Source: an uncultured Acetatifactor sp. (GTDB lineage: Bacteria > Bacillota > Clostridia > Lachnospirales > Lachnospiraceae). From it: 64,000 nt of DNA. Below are positions 18,251-27,539 of the stretch, one piece after another. A model generated the notes under the pieces. That model saw only the letters and a list, made by a program, of their open reading frames with translations, was not told the DNA's origin and made no database searches. Both the position numbers and the translations under genes were made by a program. The DNA is taken from NCBI GenBank assembly GCA_947627535.1, contig CANQWM010000003.1, forward strand, positions 86,233-150,232. Direction: 5' to 3'. Numbering within the stretch: the first letter of the stretch is position 1; each line of letters opens with the position of its first letter.

Positions 18251-19657
18251 ATGATCAAAGACAATCAGAAGATTTTTAACCGATTGATGGTAATGATCGA
18301 TGCTGCTATAACGGCGGCGTCTTTTATGCTGGCATATTATTTTAAATTTTATATTCTGAATGACGGCCCCGGCATCGGTGTGCTTCCCGTCACGGAATAT
18401 TTTAAACTGCTTCTGTTTATTGTCCCCATGTACATGCTGCTGTATTATTCCTGCAGTATATACGCGCCAAAGCGGACGGTGCGGCGGCGCTTTGAGATTT
18501 TCGGTATTATAAAGGCAAACTTTATCGGCATTATCGCGCTGATCATCATTTTGTTTCTGGTTATACGGGAGTTGAACTATTCCCGGTCCGTTATCGGTTT
18601 TTTTTACTTTTTTAATGTGGGTTTTACCTCCGCCTTCAGAATCTTTCTGAGAAGAGGGCTGAAGACGATCCGCCGGCAGGGGTATAATCTGAAGCATATC
18701 CTTCTGGTAGGATATTCCAGGGCGGCGGAGCAGTATATCGACCGGCTGGCGGATAACCCTCAGTGGGGATATGTGGCCTGCGGCATTCTGGATGACCATA
18801 TTCCTGCGGGGACGCTCTACAAAGGAGTTAAGGTGCTTGGAAGACTTGGAAATCTGGAGGTTATCCTGCCGGAGAACAAGCTGGATGAGGTTGCCATCAC
18901 ACTTCCGCTGAAGGATTATGACAATCTAAAAAGTATCGTTGGAATCTGCGAGAAATCGGGTGTGCATACAAAATTTATCCCGGATTACAATGGACTGATT
19001 CCCGGTAAGCCCTACACGGAAGATCTGCTGGGGCTGCCGGTTATAAATATCCGGTATGTTCCTCTGACCAACACGGGAAATATCCTGATAAAACGGATCG
19101 TGGATATTCTGGGATCGATTGTGGGAATTGTGGTGACATCCCCTGTCATGCTGGCGGCGGCGATTCTGGTGAAGGTCTCCAGCCCTGGTCCTGTGATCTT
19201 TAAACAGGAACGGGTGGGGCTGCACAATAAGCCGTTCTCCATGTATAAATTCCGCAGCATGGAAATGCAGACGCCAGGCGAGGAGAAAAGAGCCTGGACA
19301 GTGAAGGATGACCCCCGTGTCACAAAGGTCGGGAGGATCCTTCGCAGGACAAGTCTGGATGAGCTTCCTCAGCTTTTCAATATTTTGAAAGGCGATATGA
19401 GCCTGGTGGGACCGAGACCGGAGCGGCCCGGCTGGGTAGAAAAATTCCGTGAGGAGATTCCCCGGTACATGGTGCGGCATCAGGTGAGGCCGGGGCTGAC
19501 CGGATGGGCTCAGGTAAACGGTCTGCGGGGGGATACGTCCATACGGAAGAGAATTGAGTACGACCTTTATTACATCGAAAACTGGACGCCGGGGTTTGAC
19601 ATCAAGATCATATTGATGACGTTTTTTACCGGCTTTATCAACAAAAACGCATACTGA
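18251..19657 (+). CDS. Undecaprenyl-phosphate sugar-1-phosphate transferase (polyprenyl glycosylphosphotransferase)
   Basis: The WbaP/EpsE-type enzyme moves a sugar 1-phosphate from a UDP-sugar to undecaprenyl phosphate and starts glycan synthesis on the lipid carrier. N-terminal membrane segments and a CoA-binding-like domain (about 140-260) precede the C-terminal catalytic domain: KRIVDILGSIVGIVV membrane hairpin, then KFRSM, RRTSLDELPQLFNIL, GDMSLVGPRPE and RPGLTGWAQVNG. Length 468 is normal for the full-length form. ATG 18251 is preferred over nearby TTG 18236 and GTG 18242, but none has a strong ribosome site. It probably primes the polymer made by the surrounding genes. Confidence 0.93.
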   Translation: MIKDNQKIFNRLMVMIDAAITAASFMLAYYFKFYILNDGPGIGVLPVTEYFKLLLFIVPMYMLLYYSCSIYAPKRTVRRRFEIFGIIKANFIGIIALIIILFLVIRELNYSRSVIGFFYFFNVGFTSAFRIFLRRGLKTIRRQGYNLKHILLVGYSRAAEQYIDRLADNPQWGYVACGILDDHIPAGTLYKGVKVLGRLGNLEVILPENKLDEVAITLPLKDYDNLKSIVGICEKSGVHTKFIPDYNGLIPGKPYTEDLLGLPVINIRYVPLTNTGNILIKRIVDILGSIVGIVVTSPVMLAAAILVKVSSPGPVIFKQERVGLHNKPFSMYKFRSMEMQTPGEEKRAWTVKDDPRVTKVGRILRRTSLDELPQLFNILKGDMSLVGPRPERPGWVEKFREEIPRYMVRHQVRPGLTGWAQVNGLRGDTSIRKRIEYDLYYIENWTPGFDIKIILMTFFTGFINKNAY

Positions 19658-19674
19658 TACAAGGAGAAGGTACA

Positions 19675-21195
19675 ATGACAGCGAACACAGGAAACAGGAG
19701 AAGAACAAACACCAGGCAGCAGGCAAAGAACAAAAGAAAACTGATTATTTTTGGCGTGGAGCTGGCCATTATCGTAATCATGGTGGGGGTCCTGATATGG
19801 GTAATGGACTTTACGGAAGAGCAGCCTCATGTGACGGAGGAATTTGCGGGAAAGGAAGTCAACGGGGTCTCTAAGGACAATCCGAATAATTCTGGAAGCA
19901 GCGAAGGCTATTCTCTGCCGGAATCGTTTAAGACGTGGCTGAGGGAGAATACGTTTAACCCGGATCTTTACACGGACAGGGAAAGCGTATCCGCTCTTCT
20001 GGATTATCTTGACAGGCTTCAGGTGGACTATACGGCTTATGGCGTATCCAGAGAGGATGACTCTCTGCCGGAAGAGTTTAAGGCATGGCTGAAGGAGAAC
20101 ACGTTTGATCCGGACACCTATGATGCCGGAGAAATATTAACGCTTCTGGACTATCTTGACGAACGCGGCGAAGGGGAAACCTACAAAAACTATGGCGTGG
20201 CCAGGGAGGATGTGGCAAAAGCCGCCGAATCGGACGATGGCCCCAGGCTTGGCTATACCAACAGTGATTATATCAACATTGCGCTTTTCGGCGTAGACGC
20301 GAGAAATGAGAACGAACTGTACAAAAGCAGCCGGAGCGATACGATTATGATCGCCAGCATTAACCAGAAAACCGGAGACATTAAACTGGTCAGCGTGTAC
20401 AGAGACACTTACCTGAATCTTGGCAATGATTCCTACAAGAAGTGCAACGCCGCCTACTCTAAGGGAGGCGCCAAGCAGGCGGTGGGAATGCTGAACATGA
20501 ATCTTGACATGGATATTACGCAGTTTGTCACCGTGGGATACGCGGGGCTGGCGGAAGTGATCGACGGTCTCGGCGGCGTCTGGATCGATGTGGATGAAGA
20601 CGAGATAAAGCATATCAACAACTACCAGTACAGTATCATCGGGAAATATGCAAAAAAATATCTGGGTGATGTTCCGTCGGAGCTGAATTTTACTCCGGAC
20701 GATTATTTTAAGGATTACGATGTGACTGTAGTCAAACAGCCGGGCCTGCAGCTTTTGAACGGCCTTCAGGCGGCTGCTTACTGCCGTATCCGTTATGTGG
20801 GCAACGATTTCCAGCGTACAGCCCGCCAGCGCGAGGTCATCAAAGCCATCGAGACGCAGGCAAAGCAGGCCAGTCTGTCGACTCTGACAAAGGTATTTGA
20901 AAGTGCGGTGGACGATATCTACACGAATCTGGACTCAACAACCATTCTCACGGAGCTGCTGCCCAATATTGCAAATTACAGGATTGTGGACGAGTCAGGT
21001 TTCCCTGAGATGGATATGCAGGAAAACGTGAGCATGGGAGCAGCCGGCTCCTGTCAGATCCCTCTGGATCTTCCCTCGAGCGTATCCTGGCTGCATGGCT
21101 TCCTGTTTGGGGATGAGAACTATGAGGCAAGTGATATTGTCAATGAGATTGGAAAGAATATCAGGACAGATGCTTCCAAATACCGTAAAAACTAA
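19675..21195 (+). CDS. LytR-CpsA-Psr (LCP) family wall polymer ligase
   Basis: LCP proteins transfer lipid-linked glycans to peptidoglycan outside the cell. A basic cytoplasmic tail and one membrane segment (about 22-45) precede the extracellular part. The LCP domain runs from about residue 197 (NIALFGVDAR) and contains the conserved arginines in SRSDTIMIASI and in CRIRYVGNDFQRTARQREV, plus the SVYRDTYL strand. Between membrane and LCP domain lie two tandem copies of a roughly 50-residue unit (80-178). The gene is 17 bases after the priming transferase, so both ends of the pathway, lipid priming and wall attachment, share a transcript. AAGGAGAAGG precedes the ATG. Confidence 0.93.
   Translation: MTANTGNRRRTNTRQQAKNKRKLIIFGVELAIIVIMVGVLIWVMDFTEEQPHVTEEFAGKEVNGVSKDNPNNSGSSEGYSLPESFKTWLRENTFNPDLYTDRESVSALLDYLDRLQVDYTAYGVSREDDSLPEEFKAWLKENTFDPDTYDAGEILTLLDYLDERGEGETYKNYGVAREDVAKAAESDDGPRLGYTNSDYINIALFGVDARNENELYKSSRSDTIMIASINQKTGDIKLVSVYRDTYLNLGNDSYKKCNAAYSKGGAKQAVGMLNMNLDMDITQFVTVGYAGLAEVIDGLGGVWIDVDEDEIKHINNYQYSIIGKYAKKYLGDVPSELNFTPDDYFKDYDVTVVKQPGLQLLNGLQAAAYCRIRYVGNDFQRTARQREVIKAIETQAKQASLSTLTKVFESAVDDIYTNLDSTTILTELLPNIANYRIVDESGFPEMDMQENVSMGAAGSCQIPLDLPSSVSWLHGFLFGDENYEASDIVNEIGKNIRTDASKYRKN
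19912..20208 (+). repeat. Tandem protein repeat inside the LCP gene (2 x about 50 residues)
   Basis: Residues 80-129 and 130-178 share the pattern SLPE-x-FK-x-WL-x-ENTF-x-PD-x-Y, then LLDYLD, then YGV-x-RED. The copies are clearly homologous but diverged. They extend the stalk between the membrane and the catalytic domain. Confidence 0.8.
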
Positions 21196-21237
21196 TTGCC
21201 GGATGCATGGTGCTGCCGACGGCAGGATAGAGGAATT

Positions 21238-22161
21238 GTGAAGGTAGATGTGATCATTCCGGTGTACAAGCCGGGGCCGGAGCTGCTGACGCTTCTGGAA
21301 AAGCTGGAAGATCAGACAGTGAACATACAGAATATTATTCTGATGAACACGGAGGAAAAATATTTCAGACGGTTGATCCCGGACGAGGCAGAGTTTAAAA
21401 GCGGGCATCCCTGTGTAAAGGTATATCATCTTGCCAAAGGAGAGTTTGACCACGGCGGGACAAGGCATGCCGGAGTATTGCACTCGGATGCCGGGGTGTT
21501 TGTCGCCATGACGCAGGATGCCATGCCGGCGGACAGATTTCTGATAGAAAATCTGGTGGGGGGACTTTCTGAAAATGTGGCGGTTGCCTATGCAAGACAG
21601 CTCCCGGCCGAAAACGCCGGAGAACTGGAGAGAATAACCAGAAAATTCAACTATCCAGGCGTCTCCTGTGTAAAGACAAGAGAGGATATGGATACCCTGG
21701 GGATCAGGACTTTTTTCTGTTCCAACGTCTGTGCGGCATACCGGCGGAAGGTGTATGATGAATTAGGCGGATTTATCCGTCATACTATATTTAATGAAGA
21801 CATGATCTTTGCCGCGGGAGCGGTAAAGGCGGGATATGGTATTGCCTATCAGGCGCAGGCAAAAGTAATACATTCCCACAGCTATACAAATATGCAGCAG
21901 CTGAGAAGAAATTTTGACCTGGGCGTGTCACAGGCCGATCATCCGGAGGTGTTCGGCGGCATCAGATCTGAATCGGAGGGCAAAAAGCTGGTGAGAGAGG
22001 CATGGAAAAGCCTTCAAGGCAGACATCAGCTGTACAGATTCCCCGGTTTTATGCTACAATGCTGTTATAAATATACCGGCTACCTTTTGGGAAAGAACTA
22101 CAGAAGGCTGCCCTTGAAAATCATCCTGGCGCTCACTGACAACAAGGCGTACTGGGGATAA
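21238..22161 (+). CDS. GT2-family rhamnosyltransferase-like glycosyltransferase
   Basis: The protein (307 residues) begins at VDVIIPVYKPG and has the shape of RgpB/RfbG-like rhamnosyltransferases: AKGEFDHGGTRHAG (the segment conserved in that group), FVAMTQDAMPAD as the metal-site equivalent, and FNEDMIFAAGAVKAGY with the catalytic-type acidic residue. The GTG at 21238 follows AGAGGA and puts the first residues on the conserved strand; a TTG at 21196 directly after the LCP stop is less likely. Being co-directional and 42 bases after the LCP gene, it probably belongs to the same transcript and adds rhamnose to the polymer. Confidence 0.87.
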   Translation: MKVDVIIPVYKPGPELLTLLEKLEDQTVNIQNIILMNTEEKYFRRLIPDEAEFKSGHPCVKVYHLAKGEFDHGGTRHAGVLHSDAGVFVAMTQDAMPADRFLIENLVGGLSENVAVAYARQLPAENAGELERITRKFNYPGVSCVKTREDMDTLGIRTFFCSNVCAAYRRKVYDELGGFIRHTIFNEDMIFAAGAVKAGYGIAYQAQAKVIHSHSYTNMQQLRRNFDLGVSQADHPEVFGGIRSESEGKKLVREAWKSLQGRHQLYRFPGFMLQCCYKYTGYLLGKNYRRLPLKIILALTDNKAYWG

Positions 22162-22219
22162 AGGAAACATGCCGATGTGGGAGGGGACATTCCACGATGA
22201 GGCGTAAACGGAGGAGATT

Positions 22220-24046
22220 ATGTGTGGTATTGTAGGCTATATCGGAAAGGAGCAGGCGGCTCCCATTATATTGGAGGGCCTGTCAAAGCTGGAATACAGG
22301 GGCTATGATTCGGCGGGAATGGCGGTTTTTGACGGTAAGGCCATTCGGACCAGGAAGGCTGCGGGCAGGCTGAAGGTATTGGAGAACCTGACAAAGGGAG
22401 GAGAGACCATGCCCGGCTGTTCCGGTATCGGGCATACCAGATGGGCGACGCACGGGGCTCCCAGCGACAGAAACGCACATCCCCATGTCAACAACAGGGG
22501 AACGATTGCGGTGGTTCACAACGGCATTATTGAAAATTATATCCCTCTGAGGAAAAAGATGGCTGACAAAGGCTATGAGTTTCAGTCAGAGACAGATACG
22601 GAGGTGCTGGCGCATCTTCTGGATTACTATTACAGGGGCAACCCTCTGGAAGCCATTGCAAAGGTGCTTCACAGGGTGGAGGGATCCTACGCCCTGGGGA
22701 TTCTGTTTGCCGATTTTCCGGACGAGATTTATGCGGCCAGAAAAGACAGTCCTTTGATTGTGGGGCAGAATGGGTCCGGGTGCTTTATCGCATCCGATGT
22801 GCCGGCCATACTGAAATACACCAGGACCGTGTATTATATGGATAATCAGGAAATAGCGGCCCTGCGCCCCGACGGACTCAGCTTCTTTTCCGTGGACCAG
22901 GAGGAACTGAAGAAGGAACCTTCCTCCATCGACTGGGATGCGGATGCGGCGGAGAAGGCCGGGTATGAACATTTTATGCTCAAGGAGATGTACGAGCAGC
23001 CAAAGACGATCACGGATACCATATCGCCCAGGATCAGAAACAATGATATTGTAATAGAGGAACTGAACATGACGGACGAAGAGCTCAGAGCGGTCCGCAA
23101 AATACACATTGTGGCCTGCGGCTCCGCCTATCATGCCGGCGTCACAGGAAAATATGTGCTGGAAGAGCTTGCACGGATTCCTGTGGAGGTAGATGTGGCC
23201 AGTGAGTTCCGCTATCGTGATCCGATCCTGGAGGAGGGGGCCATGGTGATCGTGATCAGCCAGTCCGGTGAGACGGCGGATACCCTGGCGGCCCTTCGGG
23301 AATCCAAAGCAAGAGGCTTTCAGGTGCTCGGTATCGTGAATGTAGTGGGCAGCTCCATCGCCAGAGAGGCAGATTCCTGTCTTTACACCTGGGCGGGCCC
23401 GGAGATCGCCGTGGCTACTACAAAGGCCTACAGCGCGCAGCTGGCGGCGCTGTATCTTCTTGCCATGAAGCTGGCCAAAGTCCGGGGCACTGTGGACGAT
23501 AAGAGATTTGCCCAGCTTTTGGCGGAGCTGAAATGTATTCCGGACCAGATCGAACTGCTGCTGGGCCAGAAGGAAAAGATCCAGCATTTTGCAAACCGCT
23601 ATCTTGGGGCGAGAGACATTTTCTTTATCGGAAGGGGAATTGACTATGCCATTTCCCTGGAGGGCTCGCTGAAGCTGAAGGAGATTTCCTATATTCATTC
23701 TGAGGCTTACGCCGCCGGAGAACTGAAACACGGAACGATCTCTCTCATCGAGGACGGGACTCTTGTGGTCGCAATCTCCACCCAGCCGGAGCTGTTCCAG
23801 AAGACGATCAGCAATATGGTGGAGGTGAAGGCAAGAGGCGCTTTTGTGATGGCTGTGACAAACGAGGAAAACAAGGCCATCGAGAAAGCGTCGGATTATG
23901 TGATTTATATTCCGGAGACGGCGTCCTGTTTTGCAAATTCGCTGGCCATTGTACCGCTGCAGCTGTTTGCCTATTATATTGCCGTGGGGAGAGGCTGCGA
24001 CGTAGATAAGCCGAGAAACCTTGCCAAATCCGTGACGGTTGAATAA
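22220..24046 (+). CDS. glmS: Glutamine-fructose-6-phosphate aminotransferase (isomerizing)
   Basis: GlmS makes glucosamine 6-phosphate from fructose 6-phosphate and glutamine, the first step towards UDP-GlcNAc. After loss of the initiator Met, Cys2 in MCGIVGYIG is the glutaminase nucleophile; HTRWATHG and NGIIEN follow. Two SIS domains occupy the C-terminal half (CGSAYHAG, ISQSGETADT, AGELKHGTISLI) and the protein ends in the canonical LAKSVTVE. Length 608 is normal. No glmS ribozyme was recognised in the 58-base gap upstream. The enzyme supplies amino-sugar precursor to wall and surface-glycan synthesis. GGAGGAG precedes the ATG. Confidence 0.98.
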   Translation: MCGIVGYIGKEQAAPIILEGLSKLEYRGYDSAGMAVFDGKAIRTRKAAGRLKVLENLTKGGETMPGCSGIGHTRWATHGAPSDRNAHPHVNNRGTIAVVHNGIIENYIPLRKKMADKGYEFQSETDTEVLAHLLDYYYRGNPLEAIAKVLHRVEGSYALGILFADFPDEIYAARKDSPLIVGQNGSGCFIASDVPAILKYTRTVYYMDNQEIAALRPDGLSFFSVDQEELKKEPSSIDWDADAAEKAGYEHFMLKEMYEQPKTITDTISPRIRNNDIVIEELNMTDEELRAVRKIHIVACGSAYHAGVTGKYVLEELARIPVEVDVASEFRYRDPILEEGAMVIVISQSGETADTLAALRESKARGFQVLGIVNVVGSSIAREADSCLYTWAGPEIAVATTKAYSAQLAALYLLAMKLAKVRGTVDDKRFAQLLAELKCIPDQIELLLGQKEKIQHFANRYLGARDIFFIGRGIDYAISLEGSLKLKEISYIHSEAYAAGELKHGTISLIEDGTLVVAISTQPELFQKTISNMVEVKARGAFVMAVTNEENKAIEKASDYVIYIPETASCFANSLAIVPLQLFAYYIAVGRGCDVDKPRNLAKSVTVE

Positions 24047-24160
24047 AAAATATTTTCACAATGACTTCATAAACGGAACACAGATCCTTCACAATTAGTG
24101 GATATACTGGGGTACATAAAAGAAAGGGAAAACTTTCTATTGCAGAAAAGAGGGATTGTT

Positions 24161-25582
24161 ATGTACGAAAACGAAATTTATTCCGACTCAGATGTGCAGA
24201 ACCGCAGGTCAGAGACGGACCGCGCGGAGTCCCCGGTGTCCGGCAGCTATTCCACTTACCAGACGAACGGTGTATTTTACGGCGCAGATACGCAAAGCGG
24301 CGGAAACGGTAATACGGCCGACAGGAAGAAAAAGAAAAAAGAGAAGCGCGAACCGAAGAAAGGCGGCGGTTTCTTCCGCAAGCTTATGGTCAGTCTCAGC
24401 CTTGGCCTTTGCTTTGGACTGTTTGCGGGCTTCGGGTTTTATGCGGTGCAGCGCGGTACGGGCCAGCTTGAGGCGAATCTGCAGACCCTGACGGACCAGC
24501 AGGAGGAAAGCCAGCGGGAAACGGGGGAAAATGGAACGATCCATACAATACGTCCCACGGATACCTCAGATGCTGCAGGCACGAAGATCATCCAGGTAGA
24601 TGCCTCTGAAATCGTGCGGAAGGTGATGCCGGCGATGGTTTCCATTGTAAATAATTACACCGTTGTCTCCTCTTATTGGGGAAGGCCCTACAGCGAACAG
24701 GAAGCGGCCAGCGGTTCCGGAATCATCGTGGCGGAAAATGACGATTCGCTGCTGATTGTGACAAACAATCATGTGGTGGAGGGAACGGATAACCTGACAG
24801 TTACATTTGTGGACGGAACGGAGGCGGAAGCCGTCATCAAAGGGCTTGATTCGGATATGGACCTTGCGGTAATCGCGGTTCCTCTGGACAATCTGTCTCA
24901 GGATACGAAAAATGCCATTGCAATTGCGACTCTGGGCGACAGTGATGAACTGGAAATGGGCGAGCCCGTGATCGCCGTGGGGAACGCACTTGGATACGGA
25001 CAGTCGGTAACCGGCGGCATGGTCAGCGCGCTTGCCCGGGAGCTGACCTTTGACGATGGCAGCAAGGGAACCTTCATCCAGACGGATGCGGCCATTAACC
25101 CCGGCAATTCCGGCGGTGCACTGCTGAACCTGAAAGGGGAAGTGATCGGAATCAATTCCAGCAAGATCGGCGGCACCTATGTGGAAGGCATGGGCTATGC
25201 CATCCCTATCACGGCTGCAAGCCCGATTATAGCGGATCTGATGGAGCGGGAGACCAGAACCGTAAAAGTGGATGACAGCGAGAGAGGCTATATGGGAATC
25301 GAGCTTCAAAGCGTTACCGACGATGTTGCCCTGATGTTTGATATGCCAAAGGGCGCGTTTGTCTACAGCGTGGAAGACGGTCTGGCAGCGGATCGGGCCG
25401 GTCTCCAGAGAGGTGACGTCATCGTTAAATTTGACGGACAGAAGATTTCTGACAAAAATGACCTTTTGGATACCATCCAGTATTACAAGGCAGGCGAAAC
25501 GGTGGTAGTCACAGTGGAACGGCTGGAGGACAGCGAGTATGTGTCCTATGACCTGGAGGTTACGCTGGGCGAGATGCCGTAA
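24161..25582 (+). CDS. HtrA/DegP-family membrane-anchored serine protease with PDZ domain
   Basis: A 473-residue surface quality-control protease. A long basic cytoplasmic N-terminus (KKKKKEKREPKKGGG) precedes one membrane segment (about residues 80-100). The trypsin-like domain contains NNHVVEG (His), SDMDLAVI (Asp) and NPGNSGGAL (Ser), so the triad is intact. A C-terminal PDZ domain starts near residue 370 (GYMGIELQSV...DRAGLQRGDVI). The ATG at 24161 has an AGAGGG site; an upstream in-frame start at 24098 is unlikely. It follows glmS and probably degrades misfolded exported proteins during envelope stress. Confidence 0.94.
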   Translation: MYENEIYSDSDVQNRRSETDRAESPVSGSYSTYQTNGVFYGADTQSGGNGNTADRKKKKKEKREPKKGGGFFRKLMVSLSLGLCFGLFAGFGFYAVQRGTGQLEANLQTLTDQQEESQRETGENGTIHTIRPTDTSDAAGTKIIQVDASEIVRKVMPAMVSIVNNYTVVSSYWGRPYSEQEAASGSGIIVAENDDSLLIVTNNHVVEGTDNLTVTFVDGTEAEAVIKGLDSDMDLAVIAVPLDNLSQDTKNAIAIATLGDSDELEMGEPVIAVGNALGYGQSVTGGMVSALARELTFDDGSKGTFIQTDAAINPGNSGGALLNLKGEVIGINSSKIGGTYVEGMGYAIPITAASPIIADLMERETRTVKVDDSERGYMGIELQSVTDDVALMFDMPKGAFVYSVEDGLAADRAGLQRGDVIVKFDGQKISDKNDLLDTIQYYKAGETVVVTVERLEDSEYVSYDLEVTLGEMP

Positions 25583-25642
25583 CAGGAGAAGTTCAGAAGA
25601 AGTCCGTTTTGCCATCCATTTTGCTGTTTAGAAAATCTTCAC

Positions 25643-25671
25643 TTGTGCGGACAGACAATATCAAGTATACT
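25643..25671 (+). promoter_or_regulatory. Promoter for the ClpX gene
   Basis: TTGTGC (25643-25648) and TATACT (25666-25671) are 17 bases apart, about 57 bases before the ClpX start. No CtsR-type heptamer repeat was seen around it. Confidence 0.6.
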
Positions 25672-25727
25672 TTTGTTAGGCTGGAATCGGAAATTGAAGT
25701 TTTTCGGCAGCGGAAATGGAGAAAAAC

Positions 25728-27308
25728 ATGGCGGACAAAACAGATCGTGATACCTTAGAGAAGGAACAGGACCAGGACGAGGAAAAAAGTTTACAGGAGG
25801 ATGGTTCGGAAAGTACCGGGAAACAGGAACAGAAAGATGCGTCCAACACGCAGAGGGCCGGCAAGAGCAGCAACAGCGAATACGAGGATGTATGCTTTAT
25901 CTGCCGCAGGCCGGAGAGCAAGGCCGGACAAATGTTTAAGCTGCCTAATCATATCTGTGTCTGCAGCGACTGTATGCGCAAGACCATGGAGACCGTCAGC
26001 CAGTTTGATTATCAGGGAATGCTGAATAATCCAACCCTGCAGAATGAGCTGGACCAGCTGACCAGGCAGGGCGGTTTCCCCAATATCAGCTTTGTGAATC
26101 TTGCGGACCTCAGAGGGGACGGCGGTATTCCCAACAAGCAGAAGCTGAAAAAGAAGAAGCCCAATGAAGCCAAAGAACCTGTTTTAAACATTAAGAACAT
26201 TCCTGCGCCCCATAAGATCAAGGCAAGTCTGGATGAGTATGTGGTGGGGCAGGAACATGCCAAAAAGGTTATTTCCGTTGCGGTGTACAACCATTACAAG
26301 CGGGTGGCAACGGGTACGATGGACGATATTGAAATCGAGAAATCCAATATGCTGATGATCGGCCCTACCGGCTGCGGCAAGACGTACCTGGTGAAGACTC
26401 TGGCGAGGCTTCTGGATGTGCCCCTTGCCATCGCGGACGCCACCTCCCTTACCGAGGCGGGCTACATCGGAGACGATATTGAGTCTGTGGTGTCGAAGCT
26501 TCTGGCGGCTGCCGACAACGATGTGGAGAAGGCAGAACAGGGGATCATCTTTATCGACGAGATTGACAAGATCGCAAAGAAAAAGAATACAAATACCCGC
26601 GACGTCAGCGGAGAGAGCGTGCAGCAGGGAATGCTGAAGCTTCTGGAGGGCGCGGAGGTAGAGGTGCCCGTGGGAGCGAACAGCAAGAATGCCATGGTGC
26701 CTCTGGCGACGGTAAATACGAAAAATATCCTTTTCATCTGCGGCGGCGCGTTTCCCGATCTGGAAGACATTATTAAAGAAAGGCTGACAAAGTCGGCGTC
26801 CATCGGTTTTAATTCCGAGCTGAGGGACAAATATGACAAGGACAGGAACATTCTTGCCAAGGTTACCGTGGAGGATATCAGGAAGTTTGGCATGATTCCT
26901 GAGTTTATTGGACGTCTTCCCGTGATCTTCGCGCTGGAGGGCCTGAGTAAGGAAATGATGGTGAAGATCCTGAAGGAGCCAAAGAATGCCATCCTGAAGC
27001 AGTACCAGAAGCTTCTGGAGCTGGATGAGGTCAAGCTGGAGTTCACTGACGGCGCGCTGGAAGCCATTGCGGAGAAGGCGATGAAGCGGGATACGGGCGC
27101 GAGAGCCCTGCGCTCCATCATTGAAGAGTTTATGCTGGATATCATGTATGAGATCCCCAAGGACGACAATATCGGCAGGGTGACGATTACCCGGGAGTAT
27201 ATCGAGGGTACGGGCGGCCCGGTGATCGATATCCGGAGCAGTCTCCTGACGGACCGTTTTGAAGAACTCAGGGAGGTCCCTGAGGAAGAAATCTCCAGGG
27301 CGGAGTAA
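25728..27308 (+). CDS. clpX: ClpX-family AAA+ unfoldase with extended N-terminus
   Basis: ClpX unfolds proteins and feeds them to ClpP. The zinc-binding domain has CFIC (56-59) and a VCSDC stretch (78-82). The AAA+ module has GPTGCGKT (about 211), FIDEIDKI (about 274), a pore loop AGYIGDD in place of AGYVGED, and TRDVSGESVQQGMLKLLEGAE. The ClpP-docking IGF tripeptide is present (SASIGFNSE). Compared with ordinary ClpX (about 420 residues) it has a charged 50-residue N-terminal extension and a longer linker after the zinc finger. It stands alone, without tig or clpP. ATG 25728 is preferred because GGAG lies six bases upstream; ATG 25716 has no good site. Confidence 0.92.
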   Translation: MADKTDRDTLEKEQDQDEEKSLQEDGSESTGKQEQKDASNTQRAGKSSNSEYEDVCFICRRPESKAGQMFKLPNHICVCSDCMRKTMETVSQFDYQGMLNNPTLQNELDQLTRQGGFPNISFVNLADLRGDGGIPNKQKLKKKKPNEAKEPVLNIKNIPAPHKIKASLDEYVVGQEHAKKVISVAVYNHYKRVATGTMDDIEIEKSNMLMIGPTGCGKTYLVKTLARLLDVPLAIADATSLTEAGYIGDDIESVVSKLLAAADNDVEKAEQGIIFIDEIDKIAKKKNTNTRDVSGESVQQGMLKLLEGAEVEVPVGANSKNAMVPLATVNTKNILFICGGAFPDLEDIIKERLTKSASIGFNSELRDKYDKDRNILAKVTVEDIRKFGMIPEFIGRLPVIFALEGLSKEMMVKILKEPKNAILKQYQKLLELDEVKLEFTDGALEAIAEKAMKRDTGARALRSIIEEFMLDIMYEIPKDDNIGRVTITREYIEGTGGPVIDIRSSLLTDRFEELREVPEEEISRAE

Positions 27309-27340
27309 GGAGCCGGAAAACGGAATCAGGAAAAATGGAA

Positions 27341-27374
27341 ACAGTCTCTGACATTGTCTCAGAGGCTGTTTTTG
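27341..27374 (+). terminator. Rho-independent terminator after clpX
   Basis: ACAGTCTCTGA and TCAGAGGCTGT form an eleven-pair stem (one G-T pair) around a seven-base loop, followed by a run of five T. It ends the clpX transcript. Confidence 0.85.
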
Positions 27375-27428
27375 CGTGGCCTTTTCGTTTTAGTTTTTCC
27401 CTTTTATAAAATTTATCAAAGTTTGGTA

Positions 27429-27456
27429 TTGACAATCGGCGCAGGTCTGGTATGAT
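27429..27456 (+). promoter_or_regulatory. Promoter of the metal-efflux operon
   Basis: TTGACA (27429-27434) and TATGAT (27451-27456) with a 16-base spacer, directly followed by a perfect palindrome that would cover the transcription start. Confidence 0.75.
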
Positions 27457-27460
27457 AAAC

Positions 27461-27480
27461 ATATGAACAATGGTTCATAT
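27461..27480. promoter_or_regulatory. ArsR/SmtB-type operator palindrome
   Basis: ATATGAAC and GTTCATAT are perfect inverted arms around AATG, located five bases after the -10 hexamer. The TGAAC-N-GTTCA core is the pattern bound by ArsR/SmtB-family metal sensors. Binding here would block transcription until metal is bound. No ArsR-family gene is in this window. Confidence 0.75.
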
Positions 27481-27539
27481 GAATGAACTTTAATACAAGA
27501 TGCAAATGATTCGCATCTGGGGAATGAGGAGGATCGGAA

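Noticed and set aside
22162..22219. glmS ribozyme upstream of glmS
   Set aside because: The gap is only 58 bases and shows none of the ribozyme's conserved structure; it is too short for the element.
24088..24108. TTCACA and TATACT upstream of the HtrA gene as a promoter
   Set aside because: The spacing is only nine bases, and no -35 box lies at 17 bases. A regulated promoter may exist but I cannot support it.
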